Source: Otis tarda (taxonomy: Eukaryota > Chordata > Aves > Otidiformes > Otididae). Taken from it: 64,000 bases of DNA. The stretch is taken from NCBI GenBank assembly GCA_026413225.1, contig CM048552.1, positions 56,063,001 to 56,127,000 on the forward strand, read 5' to 3'. Shown piece by piece: positions 51,155 to 62,230 of this stretch (the first letter of the stretch is position 1; every line of letters begins with the position of its first letter). The position numbers were made by a program, and so were the translations under genes. The notes below the pieces were generated by a model that was not told where the DNA came from, did no database searches, and was given only the letters and a program-made list of their open reading frames with translations.

Positions 51155-54100
51155 AATCTACACACTCTTGACAGAGAAGATTATGAGGTCAGTGACGTTT
51201 AGGAACACTACAGAATGATTCCAGGATCATAGTGAAGCATTTGAGCTGAGGATGCGGGATGAAGGAATCGGAAGCTGTGATAACGAAGACGAGCTCCCAG
51301 CTAATGTGGGAGAGCAAAGGGAGACAGCGGCGGGATGCAAATAGGAGGCTGATGTGATTGCAGTGCTGGGCCAGCCAAGCCTTGTCTATGCTAGCAGTAC
51401 ATATCCTATTAGAAAGAGCTTTGCACCCACGGTCTAAGTAACAGGATGCTCAACATAAATTTGAATTTTGCATGAACAAGAGACAGCTGCATTAGAAATG
51501 GGTTAGTCAGTCTTGGTTAATGCTTTCTGAACACAACACGCGTCTTGTATATGCTAGGCTTCAGCCTCCTTGGGCACTGCACTCCTCAAAATATTAGCTC
51601 TTATTTACATGGGATATTCACTTATGTACATTTAAAACACGGTTGTTCTTCACTGCCTCCCTTGTGAGGTTATTCTACACCAGATACATCTCCACCAAAC
51701 ACAGTGTCCTACACTTCCGCTGTGTGAACTGCATGCATCCATGTAGGAGGCTTGGCATGACTACTTACTGTGAAACAGTCATGCCACAGTCACAAGCTTG
51801 CGTTATTTACTGAGCTGACCTAGCCTTAAGTTAACCAGCTGTTTTTCCTAAATGACGCATTTTCCCTGTACAGACATGGGTGGAAGAAAAAAAAAAAACC
51901 AACCTTTTGCAGTAGCATTTTCAATAAGCTGGAGGCTGCAGAAATAAGGTTGAAACAATAAAGCATAATATGAAGAGTATGCTGAGAAGAGCTTTGGAGC
52001 TGTGGTCAGCTTTGTCTGAGTCATGAGAAGAGAAAACCACGAGGCTTTGACCATATTAGACTGTCTTACACAGGTAAATATAAAGATTCTTTAAATAGAT
52101 GAAAGATGATAATTATAATTTCAAAGAGGAGTAAATCACTACCCACACCCTTTGGCTCCCTACGTGAAGATCTTATCAAATTAAATTATAATCTCCTTCT
52201 GGAATAACAAAGCAGAACCTCAGCTGGTAAAAATCAGAATAGCTCTGTGGACTTAAAGCGTACAACAGTGACTTACTCATACAAAGCTCAGTCCCACTTG
52301 CCTGCTCAGACATCTTCTCAGGTGGCCCCCCCTTCTCCCCGAGTCATGCTCAAGCCTGAGCGTGCCATGCTGCATACTCAGGGTAAAACAGGCTGCTCTT
52401 CAGAGACAGCTTGCTCTACACCCAGGGAAGCCAGCACTTCAGAAAAATAGGCTTCATATTTAAATGTTTATTGTAAGGACAATGAACACCACCAGTCTTT
52501 TGTTAGTAATGGCATCTCTCACTATAGTGGTTGGCCTTCAATTCACTGACACAGCCAAAGGCTTCAGAAGACTGCAGGGACAGTCATGACCATGTTCTCC
52601 AGCTTCTCATAACCAAAGCCAGTGTATTTCACCCTGTAAATCTCATGTCCAGCCCTCTTGCCAGCCTTGAGTGGGGGACTGCATGGTAGAGACCACAGCA
52701 AGCTTTCCACTTTTCAAGTGGTTATGAACCTTCTCTTTTAAATATGCATGTTTTATTTTTAGTCAGAATTGGTCTAAAGTCAGTGCAAACCACCCAGTTG
52801 TGTATTTCGAAGCCTTACCTCTTATTTTTGGAGTCCTAAATTCAAGATGCTTACGACGGGTGTTCCTGAGTGCATTCTGCTGTGTAAGTGCTTGTGAAAT
52901 GTCTGTGCTCTTCAAGTCATGCACATTTTAAATGAGAATATGCAGCTATCATTTTGGTCAGCTGATGCTGAAGATTGAAACTTGTAAGCACTAGTGTGCT
53001 CTCCAACCTGATAAACACGACTGATAGCTGCACCCCACCCCGAAAGAGAAGCATCAGCAACAAGTGGCACTAATTTAGCTTATTTCACAGGGCAACAAGG
53101 TGCCTCTTGCTATTATGTTTTTTTCTTCTGACAGCTGTTAGGCATGACCCGTTCCGCTCAGAGGTAATGTTGATAATAGCTTGAATGACTGAGAGTTTTA
53201 CTGTTGTGTCTGTGTGAGGAAATAGTTTTTTCCTGCTTTAACTTACAGTCCGAAAAATAACAAACTCTTACGGCTTTGCTGCTTAAATGAAAAGGCTTTC
53301 TGTGAGCTTCCACAGAGGAGATGCAGGACACGCTATTTGTAGCAGATCTGAGTTCTTTCCCACTCCAGCCCCGATCTCCCAAAGAAAGGGAAATCTTCCC
53401 TAAAGAAAGGATTCCCTACTCATGTAAAGGTATTATGGCAACCTGAAAGCCAAGTAAGTTTTCATTTTACTGAGTCTGCAAGCCTAGGATGAGGTGATCT
53501 CATTGCTCCTGCTGCCAGAACGGGGAGGTTGTGTCCTCCCCTTTCCCCTCCTGGCTGTGCATTCCCACCGCTCACCCTGCGCTGGCTCTGGGCCTCCTTA
53601 CACTGCCTTCTGTGAGCTGACTCAACCCATTAAGCCGGCAAAAAAAGCAAGTGGATCGTTTTCTGCAGGGTGGCAGTGAGCTCTTGGGTTGACTCAGCTG
53701 CTCTGATGAAATCACGGCCATTGTTATTAGGAGACCATCTTCATCGGATAACAGGCAAATAGCTGCCATCACAATGGCAAGCTCAGATGTGTAGATATGC
53801 AGCTACAGAGAGGCGATTCTCTGCTGCCACATATCCCTCTTATTCATTATACCTTGGCCAAGAGAGTGGGCGAGTTCAGGATGAGCTGTTGGTGGTACAG
53901 GTGCATTCAGCTCTCATGAAAATGACTCTAGAAGGGACAGAGCGAAGGGCAGTTCCCCACCTCCTTGGTACTGGTAGCAAACTTACAGATGATTTTTCTT
54001 CCCCCCACAAATGTTGATGAGCTCCCCGCAAAAAAAAATACTGATGCAGTCTCCTCCTAATTCAGCATTTTGCAACCAAACTGTGGGCGTGCTGCACCTT

Positions 54101-54482
54101 GCAGAAAACGTTTGGTTATGAGAAGGGTCACTGTGGACTGGTTCCTGCTGTTTGCTATTATCTGCTGGCGCTGCAGTAGCACCGTTCTTGGAATTTGACA
54201 AGAGGGGGTGACTGGCCGGTACCACAAGGAGCTCACAGTCTGAGTCAGACACACTCAGAAGCACAGACACAAAAGATACAATGCAAATGACCTCTACATC
54301 AGTAGGGAAGGTGCTGATTTTTTTTTATTTTCCTTTCTTTTCTTTATCTGTGGCTGGATATCACTGAATGGTTTTCCAGAAGCGCCTCTTAAATAGGGAG
54401 TTGAACTTCAGTCAAGGTATCAGGAGTCCGTCACCATTTTGTAGCTTTAAGTGCACAGTAGTAGACTCATGTCCTAAGCTGC

Positions 54483-54501
54483 TTTTTTTTTTTTTTTTTT
54501 T
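54483..54501. repeat. Poly-T run (19 T) followed by CCCCACAG
   Basis: Nineteen T bases are followed by CCCCACAG, which together look like a strong plus-strand 3' splice site. No matching exon or plus-strand gene was recognised, so it is recorded as low-complexity sequence. Confidence 0.85.
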
Positions 54502-57500
54502 CCCCACAGCTTGGCTCTCATTTTTATTTGTGACACATAAACTTGTCATGGCTATATCTTTCATAAATTCTAGTGGAAATGAGCCTGCTTGGACTAGCGG
54601 GGAGAAGCCGCAAAATATCTAGATATCTTTTAATTTGTTTGTTTCTTCTTCTTCCCGTTGTTGCCTGAGTTAATTTTATTCCTGCATGTCTACAAGGATC
54701 CCTGCACACCTGCCATTTGTGAAATTTTGCATTTTCATATTAGCAGGCTGGACATCCGCCAAGCGGCTCTCACTTGCACAATGACAGCAGACAATGTGCT
54801 TTGAATTTTCCTTCTGCACACAGGTCAGTGAACTTTTCCTACTCAGTTGCCTGTTCCCCTGCTGTCCTGTAGCTTGCAGATAAGTCCTCGGCTGTTTTCT
54901 ACTGACAGTTCTGCTTATGTAAGAAACTTCTTTTGCATTTGATGCAAATTAAGGCTCCCAAATTCTGTCACGTGAAAGCTGCCTCTAAAAATTGGAGAAA
55001 TTGGCAATGCTCTGCCCTCTTCCTCAGTGCTATTAAAAGCTTGATCATACACTCAGTTCATGGTTCCCCACTGAAATGCAAAGCTTTCAGCAGCAAGGAG
55101 TGGCTGGGTGTCAGAAGCTCTTTAGTCAATGCGTATGTTTTAACCAGTAACTGTTACTGCCTGGATCATCTAGGGAACTCTAATGGTTTCAACTGATCTC
55201 TGTAGGGTTTCACTTAAAAGCAGCTAAGCCAATTGCTTTGAACAAGTGTTTGAAAGTCCTGCGGAGGACTTTCCTCTGTCAGCATAGAGGCAAAAGCTGG
55301 GCCATGGGCTTTCTGGTGCATCCAGGGGCAGCAAGGTGATGGGCTGCAGGGAGCTGTGGGTAGGCTGCTTGGCTGCTCTCGGCAGGGGTGGGCAGCATCA
55401 GAAGGAATAACGTTGCCAAATACTTCTCACACCTATTTTGGTGTAATGCAGGCTCCTTGGCAGAGAGCTGCAGAAGCAGAGCAAGAGTCTGAGCACGGCC
55501 CTAGCCCCAGTGGCCACATCTCTGTCCCACCAGACGTCCTTATTGTCCCTATGATGTGACATGGATACAATTAAAGGCTTGCTGCTCCCCACTCAGGGTA
55601 GAGCTCACCCTTCACCTCACTGCTGGACTACAGATGCTGGGGCATTGCTTCTGCAGTGCAAAATGTCCCAGCTGAGACCACATTCCTGTTCAAGGCTGAT
55701 TTCTCCTGACCACATGGTCCTGGCTGTTGGATCTTCTGCTTCTGCCATCCTTCATTGCTCTCCACAAGGGCTGAAGGCAAAATGGCCTTCCAAGAGCCTT
55801 CAGCATCAGGATCTCATTAGGGAGGAAGTATGAGAGGTGCTGCTAAATAGAAAAGATGATGAACAGGTGCCTGTTGTGAAAAGCTCCAAATTTCTGCACA
55901 GCCTCTTGAAATTGAGAACGACTTTCAATTTAAAAAAAAACCCCTCAACTACGACGACTTGGGAACTTGTTGTATCCCTGCCACAGGGGGACAGGCCTAG
56001 CAGCTTGACCAGGTGCTGACTTTGTGGCAGCACTGAGGATCATCTCCCTGGTGCTCTTATGCTGTCAGCAGTCAGAGGGGAACCAGCCATGTTCCCATTG
56101 TTTCTGCAGCATGCTCCAGTGAGTGCAGCCGTTATAGTAAGCATGTACACCAAGACAGAGACATTTCTATTTTGTGGCACAGAAAACCGCCTGGACAGCT
56201 TTCGCATGAAAGGAGATTTCCATTTACTGTTTTTCGCTCAGCCTTATTAATCACAGAGACATTTATAAACAAAATATGGATCTGCAGCAGAATGTAGGCT
56301 CAGCTGTGCTCATCAAACTTATTTTTCCATGTGCAGTCCAGCTTCCTCTGTTTCATTTGTTATAATAATGTTTGCCTTCCCACATACTTTTCCTACTGTT
56401 ATCTCTGTTTATAATCTCTTTTCTCATGAACTGTCTTTCTTGCTTAAGAAAAATACCAAATGAAATACTTCTCTGGGTTCCTCTTTATTCCTTTCCATTT
56501 TGGTTTCACAGTGGGCTCTCTCAGGATGTCTTCTGGAGGGTTGATTCTTTACAAAATGTTGACAAATGGCAGGTAAACTCGGTGCACCACACTGTCATCT
56601 TAAGGCTCCTGTCCTACGTTGCTAACACCTGCCTCTTGTATGGGCAATAGAATCTGAGGTTTTCACAGCACAGGTGCCAGTGAAGCACCACAGTATTGGT
56701 AAGGATTGTGTTAAAATGAAAACCTGTCAGAAGGAGGAGCAGGAAGGTTGGCAGGGTATATGGGTGGAGGAGAGGAGTCTCTTTCTCTCTCTTTTTCCTT
56801 ATTAAGTGACCTGATCTATGTGAGGTACCATTTCATGGGTGGACTACAGCAGAAAATGGCACAGGGCATGGAAAATGCCTCCATCTTGTGACTATAGCAC
56901 CTTCTGCCCCAGGAAATCTCCCCCCTTTACCCGCACCTCTCCTTGTATCCAGAGGCTCCATTGACTTGAGAAGAGCCATGGTTCTCCTCTGTGCTGTTGT
57001 TTTGCTAGGAGGAAAACAACATCTACTGTGGAAGGGTACAAAAATGCAATCTGATGCCTCTGCCTCCCAGTCATGTACAGTAAATGGAGGCAGCACTGCC
57101 TCTGCTCTGGGGAGCAGGCAAAGACAAAAGCAGAGGCAAGTGGGACTGGGTCTTGCAGACCAAAGCTAGGCCAGCCACACAAGGCAGTCCAGAATGTGGA
57201 ACAAGTATAGTTATCACAGATGCCATGGTACCTTTGCCTCCTAGTAATTTTGGTGTCATTAGGTGCTGCTCAAAATGGGAAATCATGATTCTGCTGTGGT
57301 TCTGGTATGTTGTCCATAATTAGTGTGCAGGCCTTTAATGCTAATTACCTTAAGTATTAATTCCTTAAACATCAATTTAAAAAAATCACGTGAAAATTTA
57401 CCTCTTCCTCAGATGAATCATGAGTTAACATGGGGGTACTTACAATGTAGTAATAGACTTGCTTAATTAGTTAATCTCTGTAAAGGGGTTCCAAATGTGT

Positions 57501-58255
57501 GAAGAGCTATCAAACTGCTAAGTGCGTTATCTTCAATTAATTTTGTGCAACTACATCTTCACTACCAAGAGGGTCTTTAGAGTGCTGAGGAAAGGAAAAG
57601 GAGACATTGCTTCTAATTTTAAAAGTAACTAATGGAAAAAAAAAGAATTAATTGCAAGATGATTTGACATGGTGGGAATAAGGGCGAACATACCATTTCT
57701 TCTGTTTCAGCCAGACCTGAATATGAAAGATTCATCATTCATATCCCTGCTCTGCCTTTTCTGGTCTCTGGTTTCTTTGTTTCCATATTCCCCTGGCCTT
57801 AACCCTCTCTCTTCCAAATTTGGTATTACCTTAGCAAAAAGAAAAAAAAAAGTTAAAAAAGAGTGAATCACAACAAAACACTCTTCAAACTGTGGAATCA
57901 CTGAGGTTACACTGTCACACGAACCAAATAATAAGGTAGCTTGTTCCAAAAGAAGCTTCATGGACTTCACTTCAAAAGGAGATGCTAAAGGTCCAGAACA
58001 AAGCTCCTGCAAGAGAACAGGGTCAAGTCCAGCCCAGGAAGTCATATGCTATCTCTCAATTTCCTGAACCACCCTGGTAGCCAACAGAGATAAGCTCTTA
58101 ACGTGTCTTTCAAAGATTTCTATTCTATTTAGAGCTTATATGCCTTGTTAATTATTCTCATTTTACTTCACCCATTAATAATCTGCTTTTGGTGGACTTC
58201 TCTCAAAAATTTTGGCAATGGGTTCTTTCTGCTAATACTCTGTCTAGCTGGCAAC

Positions 58256-59697
58256 TTTATTTAGGCCAGCTGCATGAACTGGACTTTACCAAGAACCTAT
58301 TTCCTGGAATATTTTTCTCCCACTGTGACTAACAAAAGATAAGAACTTTTTTTTTCTTGCTGGGTCTGATTTGTTTTTAGATTTTTTCACTTGCCTTTTC
58401 TTTCTTTCCCAAGAATGATAGATTCCTTGCCGACTGCCAAGGTCTCACATGTTGGGAAAAATTCAGGCAGCTCATTTAATATCAACTTGCCTGAGCAGTG
58501 GTTATGCAGCAGTGTCTCCTTCACAGGCTTTGAATGATTTTTAATGTGCCTTTGCAGTATATTTGTATCATATCTGGGCATTCACTCAGCAATGACTTGA
58601 AAACCTATTCATTTACGTTATTTCATCCAAAAGAAACTGGAACAGATAACAGAATATTTGATGGCCATAACTTTATTCTCTGCATACTGTAAATTAACCT
58701 GTCAGATGAGGCATTCCACTAGCAAGTCAGAGTTGTGTACACAGTGATCCTGAACACCCCACATTCTCAGGGAAAGAACTTCTGCCACCAAACCAGAAAA
58801 ACCTCTTCTCTCCAACCCCTCCCCATTTCAATTTTACAAAGGGAACCACTGAGGGATACTCATTGTTACCCAACCTAGTGGATATTAATTTAGCTGAAGG
58901 GCCTGACGTGCTCTAATTAGGAGGTCTAACAGAAGTGTAGGTACCTCAGAGAGCAGCTTGAAAATGGGACAAGTTGTTGTTATGGGGTACAGAAAGAAGA
59001 GTGGGACTATCGGAAGAAGCAAAGAAAGCAGCTTCTCACCCTCCCATACCTTCACCACGGGTTTGTTTGTGCAAAAGCTTACAGGATCCTTTCCCTTCAC
59101 CTGGTATATCCATACAGTCCATACCCACAGAAGGTACTAGAGGGGTAAGCCCGAAACTATTTAGAAAAGTCAAGGTTGCCTTGCACTTCAGCCTAAGGCC
59201 CCCTCACTTTCCTTCCCTACCGGAAGGATTAATGTGATTACCAATGATCACCTAATTCCTCTTGCCTCTGAAAGAAGAGTGAAATGGAGCCTGAAGAGAC
59301 TATGAGTGCTACCAGATCCAAAAGGAAGGGTTGGGGCTACCTGAATACTGAAACCTGACTTGTCTGAAGTGTGTTTCCACAGAACAAACTTAATTGCAGG
59401 AAGTTATCAATACTTAACCAAAGGAGTGACAGGGCAGGGAGGATCCAGCAAAGTCTCAATGAACAGTCCAGGATTTTTGCTCCCTCCTCTTCACGGATAT
59501 GAAAAATAGGGAAAAAATTCCTATCCTCTTCAAAGGGTTCCCTTTCGTACCAACATTTCAAAAGATCAATTGCCAATAAATTAAGACAAAACCAAAAACA
59601 TTGTATGTCCTGGGGGCAAGGGAAGATGCACTCCCTCTCTGTCCCTGTCATGTCAGAAGAGCAGCTCCAGTATGGCCCTCTGGGGCATACTGTGCCC
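58256..59697 (-). other. GRAP2: GRAP2 3'UTR region with candidate poly-A signals
   Basis: Below the stop codon (59698-59700), the first minus-strand AATAAA that I can see is at 58677-58672, giving a 3'UTR of about 1.0 kb. A second is at 58262-58257. A minus-strand open frame at 59337-59750 overlaps the exon end and UTR in another frame and is not a gene. Which signal is used cannot be told from sequence. Confidence 0.5.
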
Positions 59698-59877
59698 TCA
59701 CAGGGGCACTGGTGTGACATAGTTGGCAGGGAAGAGACCCATTTCCCCACGCAGACGTCCTTTCCACCATGATGGGTTGGAGCTGTCGAGGACCTCTAAG
59801 ATGTCTCCAGTGCGGAAGCCAAGCTCGTCATGCTCCACAGCATCAAAATCATACAAGGCACGGACCCATAGCGTTCG
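59698..59877 (-). CDS. GRAP2: GRAP2 (GADS) last exon: C-terminal SH3 domain
   Basis: This exon encodes 59 residues and a stop. It starts after CTCCTTTCCAG with RTLWVRALYDFDAVEHDELG, has the SH3 signatures ALYDF (7-11), the acidic RT loop, SNPSWWKG (33-40) and GLFPANYV (47-54), and ends TPVPL. The set EVLDSSNPSWW plus GLFPANYV fits GADS better than GRB2 or GRAP. In GADS this domain binds an R-x-x-K motif in SLP-76 and brings it to LAT after T-cell-receptor triggering; the protein is cytoplasmic and haematopoietic. Phase 0 at the acceptor fits the upstream exon at 62111-62230. Synteny with FAM83F supports GRAP2 over GRAP. The remaining exons (N-terminal SH3, SH2) must lie beyond 64000. Confidence 0.94.
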   Translation of the reverse strand, partial: RTLWVRALYDFDAVEHDELGFRTGDILEVLDSSNPSWWKGRLRGEMGLFPANYVTPVPL

Positions 59878-62110
59878 CTGGAAAGGAGACAAAGACAGAC
59901 AGGAACAATGAGGCACAACTCTTAAAAATCATCCTCCTCTCACCCCTCTTATGCCCCAGTACATATGTTCACTAAGAGAGGACAAGCAATGCTGAAATCG
60001 AGATCATCTTGCAATTAAACCAGGACGTGGTCAAGATGTCAGGAAGGAGGAAGTAATTTACTGGGACACCCAAGGGATGGGGGCTTGAGGTCTCAGCAAC
60101 CTGAGTATTTTCATGGGTATTCGCATCATAAGGTGAAAAGTCAGACTGAGAGCAGGTCCTTAGGAAACAGTGTTCACATGGCTCTGTCTCCTCCACACTG
60201 TAAGTTCAGACGTGGTAGCCATGTCTGAAGCCAGTTATGGGAGCACAGAGAAAAGCTCCTGTTTGAGTCCTTGCTGTGCTGTACACTGTAAGCAAACAGC
60301 TCTAGGGAGGTGGGCTGGTGTTGGAAGGGATATAGAAATGTATCCTTGGCCAGCTGAGGATTACGAGGGGTACATCAAGAGAGTGAGCACGCAGGCAAGT
60401 ATAGTGAATATTGTAAAGAATACTTGCACTTTCAGGCACTTCTGGGGCATAGGGGAGGATCTTAAACCTTCTTTGGATTCTCCCTAGGGTCAGTCCCGTG
60501 AGATCAAAAGGATTTAGGAACTATTTGGGTGTATCTGTTTATGTTGGGTTTGCACTTTAATGAGCACTAAGGTCATATTTTTTCTTATGAGAACTTAATT
60601 ACAAGAGACTTTGCAGTCAAGCTCCCATTTTGACCAGAAATCAGTTTTTAAAGGACATAGCATGGGCTTCTTTTCTGGAAAATTGTTGGGACCCACACCA
60701 TGGGGCATGAACAATTTGGGAGGTATGTTTTGCATGCGCAGATGGAGACATCTGTGTGAAGACAGAATAACTTTTGCTAAATTTTCTGCTCAAGGCCCTG
60801 CTTAGACATGGCTCCTAGTTATTTGGCTTTCTATAATTGGATTTGGTGGCTTCTAGATCACTGATGGGGTGTGGCGTGCAAGGGCATGTTGTTATTTATT
60901 GCCACAGCCTCTGAGAGATAAAAGCCATTGTATTTTGAGCTGGATTATAATAAAGATTAGGGTCTTTTACCCAAAGGAGACATGTCCCTGTTTTCCAGTT
61001 TGTTCCAAATTTCCTAATCCTATCTGTCTGTCCTTTTTCTCTTACACTTGAGAAAGTTCTGCTGTCCTTCCCTTCTCTCATTGGGTCTAGGTTCTGTGGT
61101 GCTTCTGGACTAAACTGTACATCTCCTCAAGGAAAAGGAGCATGCCTTCGGTCACACTCCTAGGAGCTGATGGAAAAATATTTTGTATCTGGCAGTGGAA
61201 TCACAGACTGAGGCAGAGAAAGACACCGTGCTCTGTGCGGGCATTCACATAGTGGGAATTTGCAGAGCAGGTGGTTACTTAAGGTCAACTACCAGGTATG
61301 GATCCAGGTAGGATAGCAGTCTGGGATATCTGCAGAGACGTATTTGGATCATGCCATTATCCACTGTGCTAAAAGGCTCTGATAGATAAGAGTCACAGGT
61401 AGGCAAGTCCCACTTTGATGGCATAGCAGGTCTGAGAGGATGTGCCAGGTGCAGACAAGTAGAACTGATTGATGACAGGTCTTCTCAGGAGTGAAGCAAA
61501 AAGTAGTGGAAGAGATAGTGTGACTACAAGTGCATTACAAGACAGAAGTAGTACTGTAGCATAGCACAGTATCATGAGGCAACTCTCCATAGGACTTTAG
61601 AGTACGGTACGTCTAGCTACTGTGCTTAGAAAGACCTGGCTGAGGTGGCAAGGATACTTGATAGTCCCTTGCATCAGAGGACATGAAGCCCTTCTAGGAA
61701 AGATCATTAGGTTTTCAGAAATGTCTTCTGCTGGACTGGACCCTTGCTTGATCCAAACCCATGGGTGAGCTTGAGCTCATTCATAATGTCCCAGATGCCT
61801 ATTTTGTTGAGCTCATGCTAAGTTCCCTCTTCTACTAAGTCTGCATGTTAACTAAGACTGGCCTTGAGAGCAGTCCTAGAAGTACGCTTATATAACACTG
61901 TAGTCCTACCCTCAGAGTGCCCCAGAGGCATATTCAAGTGGCTGGCATATGGTCTTGAAACTCAGAAACATCTTTTAAGATATGTCCTGACAGGCTTAGT
62001 ACACTATTCCTCATGCAACCCCTGTGCAGGTGATGTTCCCCAGACTGCTTGACCATTGCTAAGAGACTCATTGAGTTGGGCAGATGGGGCCTTCCAGGTA
62101 CATCACCTAC
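59878..62110 (-). other. GRAP2: GRAP2 last intron (about 2.2 kb)
   Basis: It runs from CA|GTAGGT (62110 downward) to a pyrimidine-rich TTTGTCTCCTTTCCAG before 59877, phase 0. No repeat or additional exon was recognised inside. Confidence 0.85.
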
Positions 62111-62230
62111 TGGTGTCTGCTGGTGCAGTGGGTCTGTATGTCTCCGTTGCATAGCTGCTGCACTTCCTTGACTGTGATCCCTTAGTCCATGCAGGCCTTC
62201 TTTCCTGTCCAGGCTCCCACCATATCTATC
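62111..62230 (-). CDS. GRAP2: GRAP2 (GADS) penultimate exon: end of the linker
   Basis: This 120-base exon (40 codons) lies between TTTCTTTCTAG and CACCA|GTAGGT, in phase 0 at both ends. It encodes DRYGGSLDRKEG, then GLRDHSQGS, then AAAMQRRHTDPLHQQTP. In mammalian GADS the segment just before the C-terminal SH3 reads RRGGSLDINDG, then MHRRHTDPVQ, so the two anchors GGSLD and RRHTDP identify it. RRHTDP is the HPK1-phosphorylated 14-3-3 site (Thr262 in human). The mammalian caspase motif DIND is not present: the aligned residues read DRKE. The exon was found by homology of these anchors and correct splice sites. The Pro/Gln-rich earlier linker was not found in the window. Confidence 0.92.

Larger units (their letters stand above)
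38470..58255. other. Intergenic DNA between FAM83F and GRAP2
   Basis: About 20 kb contains no recognised coding exon or RNA gene. Its length is similar to the gap between GRAP2 and FAM83F in human as I recall it. It contains MIR-like remnants, one long CR1 fragment, a CTGT-headed phrase near 39.1 kb and several homopolymer tracts, listed separately. Open frames up to 140 codons occur but overlap repeats or lack any family resemblance. Confidence 0.6.

Noticed and set aside
59337-59750. 137-codon minus-strand open frame at the GRAP2 3' end
   Set aside because: It lies mainly in the GRAP2 3'UTR and overlaps the SH3 exon in the wrong frame.
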